The position numbers were made by a program, and so were the translations under genes. A stretch of DNA of 64,000 nucleotides from Nitrososphaerota archaeon. GTDB taxonomy: Archaea; Thermoproteota; Nitrososphaeria; Nitrososphaerales; Nitrosopumilaceae. Of the stretch, positions 1 to 7,648 are shown in pieces (the stretch's first letter is position 1; each line of letters begins with the position of its first letter). The DNA is taken from the NCBI GenBank assembly GCA_016215465.1, contig JACRJT010000037.1:1-64000 (forward strand). Direction: 5' to 3'. The notes beneath the pieces were generated by a model that was given only the letters and a program-made list of their open reading frames with translations, made no database searches and had not been told where the DNA came from.

Positions 1-1
1 C

Positions 2-169
2 ATCAAGAGAAGGTTTGGATCTGAAATCAGATCATATGATGATGCCATGAGAGAAAAGGAGTTGTTGTACCGCGTTTTGGCTTACAACTGTCATAGGATG
101 TGTATGATTTCTTGCTTGTTGTGGATGGTTTCTAGGGAGCCGATATTGTGTAATTGGATTTTTAGGTAA
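2..169 (+). CDS. Transposase C-terminal fragment (cut by window start)
   Basis: An open frame runs from the first bases to a TAA at 167-169. The 55 residues include IKRRFGSEIRSYDDA and ELLYRVLAYNCHRM, the pattern seen at the C-terminus of IS4/IS5-type DDE transposases (a K-R-x-F-G turn followed by an E-L-L...A-Y-N helix holding the tail of the RNase H-like fold). The catalytic aspartates lie outside the window, so family and completeness cannot be judged. It marks an insertion sequence at the left edge of the window; the gene-poor stretch that follows fits a region disturbed by mobile DNA. Confidence 0.6.
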   Translation: MKRRFGSEIRSYDDAMREKELLYRVLAYNCHRMCMISCLLWMVSREPILCNWIFR

Positions 170-235
170 TGCCAAACCTCCGTCCTAACTACCATTCATA
201 CGACTTGCTACCAAAAATGAGATTGGAATCTAAAC

Positions 236-345
236 ATACAACGAGAAAACGGTGGGAAAACTACAACGAAATAGTTTCGCAATAACATGATCGTTTTCCT
301 TTTTCTGTCAGTCTACGACGCAGATATGACAGTTTCTCGTTGTAT
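236..345. repeat. 13-bp inverted repeat pair
   Basis: ATACAACGAGAAA at 236-248 is matched by its exact reverse complement at 333-345, with 84 bp between. It sits just after the transposase fragment. It could be a miniature element or a long hairpin; no direct repeats were found next to the arms. Confidence 0.4.
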
Positions 346-695
346 CATGTACGTCAAAATATTATTTAAGCATGATCTTGTTTTTCAAGAAATCAAAAAG
401 AGATTAGAATTTTTTTTACTATTCATTATGTGGAATGCAATCAACTAAGTGGTAAAAAACGGCACTCACGGCTTAAGGTCAACAACTGAAAGTACGTTGA
501 CGACAGCCACAAATGCCTGTGATAATCTGCATCATTCTACTATTATTTTGTGTGGTGTCTGAATCAAACATGTTGGGTAGAAAAAATTAGACCTGTTTTA
601 GAAAACCGATCTGATGTGCGTAATCGTAGATATCATCACCTAGATGCAAAAATTGGATGGCCGATGATAGCGACAGTATGTAATGGCTATTTGTT

Positions 696-821
696 CTAAT
701 TATTTTGAATCAACATCTCAGAGTCTTTCTTGTTGCGTAATTCTAGGTCTATTTTGTCAATATCTGATATGGTTGGCTCCGATTTACACATTTGATGAAA
801 CATTCGTGTGGTTACAACCAT
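696..821 (-). CDS. Possible small ORF, 41 aa
   Basis: An ATG at 819-821 opens a 41-codon frame ending with TAG at 696-698. The C-terminal half (SDIDKIDLELRNKKDSEML) looks like the charged helical tails common in small archaeal proteins. No convincing promoter is visible and I recognise no family. It is the only coding-like frame in the 0.9-kb gap and may be chance. Confidence 0.25.
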   Translation of the reverse strand: MVVTTRMFHQMCKSEPTISDIDKIDLELRNKKDSEMLIQNN

Positions 822-1060
822 GTTTTACAAATCTACCAATAGCATAATAGAGATATGTTGTTCAAATCAAGCACACACCGTTACTTTGCATCACTGGCAT
901 CGTCACTGAAATGCTCTATCTTAGTTGTCCCTCAAGGTTAATTTTGGAATTAATTTGTGAGCAGCCCTAGTTTGAAAATTTTATCTTACCATTCTGACTT
1001 TTCTAAAGACTTGGAAAAATTAATCTGATCTTCTATTTTTTAAAATCACTGCCCCCGAAT

Positions 1061-1588
1061 TTAGAAAATCTCGACGGTTATAACGCCAAAATAATACCCG
1101 ACAAGCGTAAGTGCGATACTCCACACGCACGATCCAAAAAACGTGTATGTGATAAACTTGGCAGGTTTCATTCGAAGCAGTCCTGCCGGAATCGAAATCA
1201 TCTCCCTTAAGACTGGAACCATTCTTCCAAAAAATACTGCCTTGTCGCCGTATTTTTCAAACCATTTCTCTATCTTTGCAAGTCGTTCGTCTGTAATTTT
1301 GGCGTATCTGAGGTACCGTAATAACGCAATTCGTCCAAGCTTTATGCACACAAAATAGATTATCGTGGAGCCAATTGTTGCACCAGTTCCGCCTGCTATG
1401 CCAAGCCCTATGGCCTCAAATAGACTCATGTGATTCTGTGATGCCAAGTATCCTGCCAGGGGGAAAATAGCAAATGTTGGAACCGGTGGAAAAACAGTTT
1501 CGATTATTGCAGCGACAAATACTCCTGCATACAAATACTGTGAGACCAGTGAGCTTATCCATTGAACCAATGCTTGTATTTCTAGCAA
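1061..1588 (-). CDS. DedA/VTT family membrane protein
   Basis: The 175-residue protein has the DedA (SNARE-associated/VTT) pattern: a hydrophobic N-terminus, an ETVFPPVPTFAIFPLAG segment around residue 30 (the conserved acidic-proline re-entrant region), a glycine-rich membrane helix (GIAGGTGATIGSTIIYF), the conserved RMVPVLREMISIPAGLLRM motif near residue 125, and C-terminal membrane helices. Relatives are polytopic membrane proteins implicated in lipid scrambling and proton-dependent envelope homeostasis; the substrate here is unknown. The start is TTG and overlaps the end of the small zinc-ribbon gene upstream (1582-1713), so the pair is probably co-transcribed with the membrane protein at 1715-2098. 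It is slightly shorter than typical DedA proteins but nothing essential appears missing. Confidence 0.88.
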   Translation of the reverse strand: MLEIQALVQWISSLVSQYLYAGVFVAAIIETVFPPVPTFAIFPLAGYLASQNHMSLFEAIGLGIAGGTGATIGSTIIYFVCIKLGRIALLRYLRYAKITDERLAKIEKWFEKYGDKAVFFGRMVPVLREMISIPAGLLRMKPAKFITYTFFGSCVWSIALTLVGYYFGVITVEIF

Positions 1589-1713
1589 CTTTGATTCTCA
1601 GTTAGGTAGTAGTGGAGCTCTGTATAACACTCTGTACAATATTCCTGATCATTGGTATGTGTGCATTCGTATGTTTTGTTTGTATCTTTGTTGCATTTGG
1701 TGCAAATTGTCAT
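1582..1713 (-). CDS. Small zinc-ribbon protein, 43 aa
   Basis: ATG at 1711-1713 opens a 43-codon frame ending TAG at 1582-1584. Two CxxC pairs (CTKC near residue 4 and CTEC near residue 26) are spaced as in a zinc ribbon, and a third Cys closes the protein. The start follows the stop of the upstream membrane-protein gene by one base, and the end overlaps the TTG start of dedA by 7 nt, so the gene fits exactly into a three-gene operon. That packing, with the cysteine pattern, is the main evidence that it is real. Its function is unknown; a metal-binding or protein-interaction role is an inference. Confidence 0.65.
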   Translation of the reverse strand: MTICTKCNKDTNKTYECTHTNDQEYCTECYTELHYYLTENQSC

Positions 1714-1714
1714 G

Positions 1715-2098
1715 TTATTTTCGGATTTTTACTGTTCCCAGTCCGATGATAAATGCTCCTACTGCAATCAGGGGCACTGCCTCTGCAATTGCATTTCTTC
1801 CTGTATTGACCGCCTCTGCTGAAGGCGGCATTAAAATTACAACTGCACCGCCGATTATTATCAAAATTCCTGCCACAAACAGCATGACTGCAAGTGGTTT
1901 TGATGATTCTTTTCTTGATATGAAAAATCCTATGATTGGCAATATCATTGCGGGGCCACCCATTGCCATGCCTCTGATTTTATGATCAAACTGCAAAAAT
2001 CCTGTTCCAGTTCCACCGCCGACTGCAACATCTGCTCCATATATCACAAGTAATGCTATTGAGATTCCAGTCATGATTAGGGCTGCTTTTATTGCCAT
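1715..2098 (-). CDS. Conserved-looking membrane protein, four helices
   Basis: The 127-residue protein has about four hydrophobic segments: residues 5-25, 44-62 (GGPAMILPIIGFFIS), 68-90 (LAVMLFVAGILIIIGGAVVIL) and 102-122. No family is recognised. A short basic tail (KIRK) suggests a cytoplasmic C-terminus. It is the first gene of the probable operon with the 43-aa zinc-ribbon protein and DedA, so a role in the membrane or envelope is plausible but unproven. Confidence 0.7.
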   Translation of the reverse strand: MAIKAALIMTGISIALLVIYGADVAVGGGTGTGFLQFDHKIRGMAMGGPAMILPIIGFFISRKESSKPLAVMLFVAGILIIIGGAVVILMPPSAEAVNTGRNAIAEAVPLIAVGAFIIGLGTVKIRK

Positions 2099-2194
2099 GA
2101 TTCGCCGTCAGTTTAATTAATTAATAAACCGTCTGGTCATTCTACAAAAGTCATATCTTTTTGCCTTAAATCGCTCTAAGATATTTGGTGTTTT

Positions 2195-3235
2195 CTAAAA
2201 GTTCTTTGGTAATCTGATGATAAAAGTAGTCGGGTTGTTCTTTGCAGCAATGCTTCCGCCGTGCTGCTCGATGATTTTTTTGCAAATTGACAAGCCTAGC
2301 CCTGTTCCTGTCTGCTTTGTTGTGAATAATGGATCGAATATTTTTGGCAGCACATCTTGGGGAATTCCTGGACCTGAATCCTCAAATGCAATTATCGCAT
2401 TTGCACCATTGTCTATAATTCTCACGTTGATTGTTCCATTGTTCTCAATTGATTGAGCTGCATTAACTAAAAGATTTGTGAAAACCGCCTCAATTTTTGT
2501 CATATCTACATTTATTTTCATTTCACTGTTCTCTACATTGATTTTTACATTGCTTCCAAAGTTTCCATCCAATACAGCTTGGTTGATCAACTGTGTGATC
2601 TGACACGTTTGCAAGTTGAGCTGTGTAGAGCGCCCGTACTCCAAAACGTCGTCTACCTGATGTGAAATTCTTTCTATCGCTCTGTGCAGTTTGCCATAGT
2701 AGACAATTTTTTCCTCGATTCGGAGCTTTTGCTTATTTTCCATTACCTCAATTACGTTTTTGATTGTAGATAACGGGTTTCTTAGGTCATGCGCCATTCT
2801 CGATGCAAGCTCGCCAATTATTGCAAGCTTTTGTGACTTGATCAGTTCATCGGTTTTTTCGTTTACCTGCCTTTCGAGCTGATCTTTTTGAAGCTCTAAT
2901 TCCTTTTCTTTTAGGACTACTTTTTCTAAATTCTTTTTCAAATCAACTGATAGCTTGCCGTTCTCTATTCTCTGTTTTTCCAATTCTTGGTTTCGTTTTT
3001 CCAATTCTTCGTTTCTGATGCTCAAATTTTCTGTGAGGCCTTGCAAAAACTCAATTTTTTCTTTCAGTCCTAGATTCATTTTCATTACCTCGTTGAACCT
3101 TGCATTTGACTGGTTTGCCAACTCTTGTAATTGGTTTCCTCTTTCCTCGACTTCGGTCTTTGCCTGGTTTAATTCCGTTATCGTCTTTCCTGTAAGTCCT
3201 GAGAATTTTTCAAAATAGGATGATTGTTCTGACAT
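2195..3235 (-). CDS. Soluble coiled-coil sensor histidine kinase
   Basis: The 346-aa protein has a long predicted coiled coil (residues about 20-135, rich in E, K, L and Q) followed by a HisKA domain with the phospho-acceptor His149 in [18 protein letters not shown] and a HATPase_c domain with N box (LLVNAAQSIENNG), G1 box (EDSGPGIP) and G2 box (TGTGLGLSICKKIIEQHGG). There is no transmembrane segment or known input domain, so the coiled coil may respond to a partner protein. No receiver gene lies next to it. The kinase core closely resembles the five other kinases in this window, including the ending NNPTTFIIRLPK. Confidence 0.9.
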   Translation of the reverse strand: MSEQSSYFEKFSGLTGKTITELNQAKTEVEERGNQLQELANQSNARFNEVMKMNLGLKEKIEFLQGLTENLSIRNEELEKRNQELEKQRIENGKLSVDLKKNLEKVVLKEKELELQKDQLERQVNEKTDELIKSQKLAIIGELASRMAHDLRNPLSTIKNVIEVMENKQKLRIEEKIVYYGKLHRAIERISHQVDDVLEYGRSTQLNLQTCQITQLINQAVLDGNFGSNVKINVENSEMKINVDMTKIEAVFTNLLVNAAQSIENNGTINVRIIDNGANAIIAFEDSGPGIPQDVLPKIFDPLFTTKQTGTGLGLSICKKIIEQHGGSIAAKNNPTTFIIRLPKNF

Positions 3236-3328
3236 TCCCGTTTTTTATGATTTTTTTACTTGGTATTATCCTGTGTTTGTAATAATCAAACAAACAAATT
3301 TGAAAAACTTGGTCAGCGTTTGCCGTAT

Positions 3329-4024
3329 CTATTGGAGAGCGCCAAAGACACTCATTATGAAATCCCCGTAAATCAACTGGACTACAAAGCCTGCAGTTAT
3401 GAATATCATATACGGGATGCCTGGTGTTACCCATGTGTCGCTTTTCTTGCAAAAAACCGCGTTTTCTGCATGCTGTAATGCCAAGTTCAGTTTCTTTTGG
3501 TTTCCAATTTTTCGCTCAATTGAAAAGCTGAATCTCGGATTTGCGGCTCTATATCCTACAAACATTGCGATTATTTTCTTTTTTGTAGACTCATCAAAGC
3601 CTTCGAAAATGTTCTTTTTTGTTGCAAGCAGTATTGCATTTCTTGTAATGTTGATGATCATTGGCGCTATTGACATTAGAACTGCGTTTGTCAGAGTAGT
3701 AAACGGCGTCACCATATTCCCAGTCATGGTGAGGCTTGGCGCAAGAACTGCAAGCACAATCAAGGCAAAAGCGTCTGCCCCTCCAAACAATCCTATTCTC
3801 CACACTAGCAGGACAAATGGTGCAATGATCAGCGAGATTCCAATTTTGGGCAATTCTTGGCTTAGATCAGTTCCGAGCAAAACTAGGCCAATTCCTAGTG
3901 CGCCAAAAACCACCCAAATAATATCACTAATTTCCCTTTTTTTAATGTCTGATACAGTAGCAATTCCGAGCATTGCAAGTGATAAAATGATCCTGATTTG
4001 ATCTAGGTATGCTAATTCTGACAT
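3329..4024 (-). CDS. Archaeal type IV prepilin/preflagellin peptidase (A24 family)
   Basis: The protein has about six membrane helices and the two aspartates of the GxGD aspartyl peptidases: Asp26 in SDIKKREISD just after the first helix and Asp84 in the GGAD motif. It would remove class III signal peptides from archaellins and type IV pilins at the cytoplasmic membrane face. At 231 aa it matches archaeal FlaK/EppA-like enzymes rather than bacterial PilD, which carries an extra N-methyltransferase part. A cytoplasmic insert with FVGYRAANPRFSF lies before the last helix. No pilin or archaellum genes are in the window, so its substrate class cannot be told. Confidence 0.85.
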   Translation of the reverse strand: MSELAYLDQIRIILSLAMLGIATVSDIKKREISDIIWVVFGALGIGLVLLGTDLSQELPKIGISLIIAPFVLLVWRIGLFGGADAFALIVLAVLAPSLTMTGNMVTPFTTLTNAVLMSIAPMIINITRNAILLATKKNIFEGFDESTKKKIIAMFVGYRAANPRFSFSIERKIGNQKKLNLALQHAENAVFCKKSDTWVTPGIPYMIFITAGFVVQLIYGDFIMSVFGALQ

Positions 4025-4092
4025 TGCCCTTTTACTTTACTTGATTTGGAGTTTATTTAATGACAAGCTTGAGTTTTTTGTTTAAACGTAGT

Positions 4093-4920
4093 TTAGTGTG
4101 ATACCTGTTTTGCAATTTTTTTCACTGGCTCAGTTTCCTTTGAGCGCTTCCAGAGGTGCTCGCAGAGACTGTACATGTTGTTTGTCATCTCAATGGAATT
4201 ACTGTCCAAAACAGAGTCACTGTCATCATTCATGTCCATGGTCTCACTAAATCCGCCTGACATTACGACATGTTTTTGATCCTCCACTATCATTCTGCTT
4301 TTTGATGGAAGTTTGCCTATTCTTATTTCAGAGGCGCCAAGTTTTGCTATGATTGAAAGTGTGTTGGGATCATCACTATCTGTAATTATTCTAATCTGCC
4401 CCCCTCGATCCTTGCAAATTTTGATTTTTTCTGGTATCGCAGTATGATACATTCGCAAAAGATCCTTTTCTGTGGTGACTATGTATATCGTTCCTACAGA
4501 TTCTTGTAGCATTTTTCCAATTCTAGAATAAATATTGTGTCTTCCTTGAATTATTGAAACAGTAGGGGTGTCACTCAATGGCTGTTTTCTTGTGATGTCT
4601 TTTAGATCTACTGCAAGTTTGCTGGCAAGCTTTTGCATTGTGATAAATTCATTTTCTTTACGGCTGATGATGTTTGTCAGCGCTTCCTTTGGTTCAATTG
4701 GCTTGCAAATTATTGGATTTGTAAGAGTCGTGGTGATTAACCCTGTGCTTCTTAACTTTTCAAGTGATCTGTATGCCTTACCTCTTTCAATTTCCAGTTT
4801 CGCGGCAATGTTTCCAACTGAAAGCGGTCCAATTTGTAGTAGCCCTATGTATATTTTAGAATCAATTTCTTCAAGGTCAAAATGTTTTAGCATTGTGATT
4901 AGTTCGTCTTTGTCCTGCAA
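4093..4920 (-). CDS. TrmB family transcriptional regulator
   Basis: Residues about 8-75 form a winged helix-turn-helix of the TrmB type (EIDSKIYIGLLQIGPLSVGN then IERGKAYRSLEKLRSTGLI). The C-terminal part (about 120-260) resembles the phospholipase-D-like ligand-binding region of TrmB proteins, with TPTVSIIQGRHNIYSRIGKM and a conserved-looking KSRMIVEDQKHVVMSGG block. TrmB proteins regulate sugar or other metabolic genes in archaea; the effector here is unknown. It stands alone between prepilin peptidase and purK. Confidence 0.85.
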   Translation of the reverse strand: MQDKDELITMLKHFDLEEIDSKIYIGLLQIGPLSVGNIAAKLEIERGKAYRSLEKLRSTGLITTTLTNPIICKPIEPKEALTNIISRKENEFITMQKLASKLAVDLKDITRKQPLSDTPTVSIIQGRHNIYSRIGKMLQESVGTIYIVTTEKDLLRMYHTAIPEKIKICKDRGGQIRIITDSDDPNTLSIIAKLGASEIRIGKLPSKSRMIVEDQKHVVMSGGFSETMDMNDDSDSVLDSNSIEMTNNMYSLCEHLWKRSKETEPVKKIAKQVSH

Positions 4921-5001
4921 ATTACAAATCTGAATTGTAAATCAAGTATATTAGCTTGAGGGTGTGAAAAATCTTATTGTGCTGTATTTGTGGCTACAAA
5001 A

Positions 5002-6150
5002 TTATGCCGGAATTGGGCTGATTCTGTCTTTTACTAAATTAATTGATTCTAGTAACCCGTCTATTCCCTCCGTACCTTTTTCATCAACCAAATTAAAGTG
5101 GCCGAGTTTTCTTTGCGGTTTTGACTCTTCTTTGCCGTACATCTTGATATGCAGATTATCGAGTTTTATTTCAGGCATTTTGTATTTTCCCTGAAAATTA
5201 TCCGGACCCAAAATGTTGTACATGATTGTCGGGTGAATCAGCGTTGGGTCTCCAAGCTCAAGGCCGATTATTGCACGCAGATGTTGCTCAAATTGTGATG
5301 TCTTGCTTGATTGCAAGGTGTGATGTCCTGAATTGTGAACACGTGGTGCAATTTCATTTATCAAAATATGATCTTGTCTTGTCACAAACATCTCTATTCC
5401 AAATACTCCTGCCCCATGGAGCACCTGCATTGTCTTTTTTGCTATTTTTTCTGCTTCTGATGCAACGTTTTTTGTTACTCTTGCAGGTGCAATCGTCATT
5501 TTCAAAATATTGTTTTCGTGAATGTTTTCAACAACCGGATATGTTACAATTTGCCCTTTGGTGTTTCTTGCAGCAATCACTGATACCTCCATTTTAAAGT
5601 CGACAAATCTTTCAAGCATGAGTAGTTTTCCGGAAAAATAATTTAACGCCTGTTCCAAGTCACTCTCAGATTTTATCTTAAAATTTCCACGGCCATCATA
5701 TGCATCTCTTCTCGCCTTGAGTAATGCAGGATATCCAAAATCTAATATTTTTTTTCTAAGATCGTCAAGCGATGTTATTTCGACAAAATCTGTAACTGCT
5801 ATCCCATTGTCCTTAAGAAATGATTTTTGTAAAAACTTGTCTTGAATTATTCTCAGAGTTTCAGGAGATGGGTTGATTGTTGTTTTGGACTCTGCAATTT
5901 TTAGGACGGAGCTGTCACCTGATTCTATTTCATATGTTAGAATGTCTGCCTTTGAGGCAAGCTCCAAGATTGCGTTTTTATCCTTAAAATCCCCAACAAT
6001 TTGCTTTGCGCCAACTTGTGATGCAGAACAGTTTGGTGTAGGGTCCAGTACTATTACATCTGATATGTGCTCTGGCATTTTTTTTGCAGCCTCCGTTAAC
6101 ATCATTCCAAGCTGGCCGCCGCCAATTATGCCCAAAATTTGCTTCAACAT
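5002..6150 (-). CDS. purK: 5-(carboxyamino)imidazole ribonucleotide synthase
   Basis: PurK carboxylates aminoimidazole ribonucleotide to N5-CAIR using ATP and bicarbonate. The N-terminus has the nucleotide-binding GIIGGGQLGMMLTEAAKKM, and the ATP-grasp fold follows with KARRDAYDGRGNFKI, a hinge EISVIAARN-like segment (read here as MEVSVIAARNTKG) and the metal-binding EIAPRVHNSGHHT. Length (382 aa) is normal. The substrate-linked partner purE lies at 16138 on the other strand, so purK and purE point away from each other across a 10-kb block of signalling genes; in many prokaryotes the two genes are adjacent. Confidence 0.95.
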   Translation of the reverse strand: MLKQILGIIGGGQLGMMLTEAAKKMPEHISDVIVLDPTPNCSASQVGAKQIVGDFKDKNAILELASKADILTYEIESGDSSVLKIAESKTTINPSPETLRIIQDKFLQKSFLKDNGIAVTDFVEITSLDDLRKKILDFGYPALLKARRDAYDGRGNFKIKSESDLEQALNYFSGKLLMLERFVDFKMEVSVIAARNTKGQIVTYPVVENIHENNILKMTIAPARVTKNVASEAEKIAKKTMQVLHGAGVFGIEMFVTRQDHILINEIAPRVHNSGHHTLQSSKTSQFEQHLRAIIGLELGDPTLIHPTIMYNILGPDNFQGKYKMPEIKLDNLHIKMYGKEESKPQRKLGHFNLVDEKGTEGIDGLLESINLVKDRISPIPA

Positions 6151-6170
6151 TACATCAGACGAGTATTGGA

Positions 6171-6209
6171 TTAAAAATAGTTAAGCCCTCCTTTTACAGG
6201 GTTAATCTC
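6171..6209. repeat. Intergenic repeat, copy 1
   Basis: The segment beginning TTAAAAATAGTTAAGCCC recurs with 18 identical bases, followed by a similar C/T-rich stretch, a CCC...GGG pairing and TTAAT, at about 9253-9291. Both copies are intergenic. A shorter, weaker likeness (CCCCTTATGGGAAT) lies at 12732-12745. The role is unknown; a small hairpin-forming element or transcript-end signal is possible. Confidence 0.4.
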
Positions 6210-6293
6210 TACCTTTTTGTAAGATCAGCGTATTTTTGATTCGTGCATAAACTTACAAGAAAGATCTTTTTATGTCCGAGTTAAAGTAACAAC

Positions 6294-6310
6294 AAAAGAT
6301 TCAATCTTTT
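6294..6310 (-). terminator. Hairpin, possible end of the cheY transcript
   Basis: AAAAGAT TCA ATCTTTT is a perfect 7-bp stem with a 3-base loop, followed by T-rich DNA on the plus strand and mixed T-rich DNA on the minus strand. It lies about 170 bp after the cheY stop. Archaeal termination depends mainly on T tracts, so the role is tentative. Confidence 0.3.
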
Positions 6311-6477
6311 TTGAATATATTGTTAGTTCGAAAATCTATCTGATCTTTCGTAGTCTGAGATTACGCAATAATTTTGTGCCTGAGAATGACTGATTCGTTC
6401 TTATTCTCAGTATGGATTGCTTTTAGAGAACAGAAACTAGATGCATTCAAACAAACTCCATTTGCATTAATCATGTC

Positions 6478-6864
6478 TTATCTTTGTCGCAAAACTTTGT
6501 TGATTACCAAGCCGACATTACTTCTATCAAATGGCTTTACAATGTAATCTCGGGCGCCAATCTTCATTGCATCTTGGACTATTTGCTTCTGCTCAACAGA
6601 TGTGACCATTATCACCTTTGCCATAGGGTTTATTTTCATTATGGCTCGTAGCGCCTGAATTCCATCTGCTCGTGGCATGTTTACATCAAGTGTGACTAGA
6701 TCTGGTTTTTGGGCTTGAAATGCCTTTACTCCCTCTACCCCATCACCTGCTTCAATTATTTCGGTAGCAAGACCATTTCCCTTGACTATGTCCCGAAGTA
6801 GAGTTCTCATAAATGAGGCATCATCAACTATTAGGATTTTTTTCGTTTGTGGAACTACACTCAT
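6478..6864 (-). CDS. CheY-like receiver, single domain
   Basis: The 128-aa protein is a complete receiver domain. Acidic pocket residues Asp14 and Asp15 (ILIVDDASFM), phospho-acceptor Asp60 (VTLDVNMP), Thr88 (IMVTSV) and Lys110 (YIVKPF) are all present. It is closest in style to true CheY (DDASFMRTLL, ARDYIVKPF). With no output domain it would act by docking to a partner, such as the archaellum motor through CheF or other signalling proteins. No other chemotaxis genes are in the window. It opens the block of two-component genes between purK and purE. Confidence 0.92.
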   Translation of the reverse strand: MSVVPQTKKILIVDDASFMRTLLRDIVKGNGLATEIIEAGDGVEGVKAFQAQKPDLVTLDVNMPRADGIQALRAIMKINPMAKVIMVTSVEQKQIVQDAMKIGARDYIVKPFDRSNVGLVINKVLRQR

Positions 6865-7053
6865 TGTTTACACTCTTGACAATTTTTTATTGCGAATGAA
6901 TTTTGATCGACTTGGCAGATTTCTGATTTTACATGTATTTGCGTCATGTCTATGAGAAGATATTTTCATTTGATAATAATGTCGAGTATGTTTACAGTGA
7001 TCACATTCAACAATGTAATGTTTTAAAACCACGAAAACTTTGTCAATATCAAG

Positions 7054-7383
7054 TTGGAATCGTTAGAACCGTTAAAGAAAAGCATCCCAATAATCATTAA
7101 TGCTTTCCTAGCTAACGTAGTTGATCACCCAAAAGACAAAAAGGAATGGAAGTTTGGCTATGATCTTGACTTTTACCACGGTGAGGCAACAGGTTGGCTT
7201 GAAGGCCAGCTTGTAGGATTGTTCTCAGGTCTGTATAGTCGTCAACCGTCAGAAGGTGAAATGGGACAAATCAGGGGGCTGACGTTCGCTTTTATGCCTG
7301 AATTGAGGGCTACTCTTCTTGAAACCATCCCAACAATTAGAAAATCCACGTTAAAAAACACCGATGGACAAATTACTCCATAA
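7054..7383 (+). CDS. Uncharacterised protein, 109 aa
   Basis: The frame starts at TTG and gives a soluble protein with a central FYHGEATGWLEGQLVGLFSG segment and a conserved-looking MPELRATLLETIP helix. No known domain is recognised. It sits between the CheY-like receiver and the CBS histidine kinase in the signalling block, so it may belong with them, but nothing in the sequence proves this. An earlier start is possible because no ATG lies close by. Confidence 0.6.
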   Translation: MESLEPLKKSIPIIINAFLANVVDHPKDKKEWKFGYDLDFYHGEATGWLEGQLVGLFSGLYSRQPSEGEMGQIRGLTFAFMPELRATLLETIPTIRKSTLKNTDGQITP

Positions 7384-7648
7384 CTTGTTATCAAATGATT
7401 TTTTCGTGTTTTGTTTTCATGATTGGATTTTCGTCTAATTGCAGATGTAAAAAATCATAATTGTAGTTACACCGTGTCAAATCATGCTTTTATCTGTAAA
7501 ATAAATTTGGTGCAAAATTGCAAAATTTGCCAATCTGTCTACGCTGACAGTTATGGTGTACTTTCTTTTGATATCATGATATGCTAATATGATATTTTTA
7601 ACAAAAACAGACGTAGATTAAATAACCTCTGACGACCATAGGGAAGAA

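Larger units (their letters stand above)
170..1060. other. Gene-poor intergenic stretch of about 0.9 kb
   Basis: No ORF longer than about 50 codons with coding-like composition is seen on either strand. The stretch holds one clear inverted repeat (236-248 with 333-345) and one weak candidate small ORF on the minus strand (696-821). It lies between an insertion-sequence remnant and the 3' end of the DedA gene. It may be decayed mobile DNA. Confidence 0.5.
6151..6477. other. Intergenic region between purK and cheY
   Basis: No gene is seen. It contains the purK promoter region, one copy of a repeated sequence (about 6171-6209) that recurs at 9253-9291, and a perfect hairpin at 6294-6310 that could end cheY transcripts. 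Confidence 0.5.
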
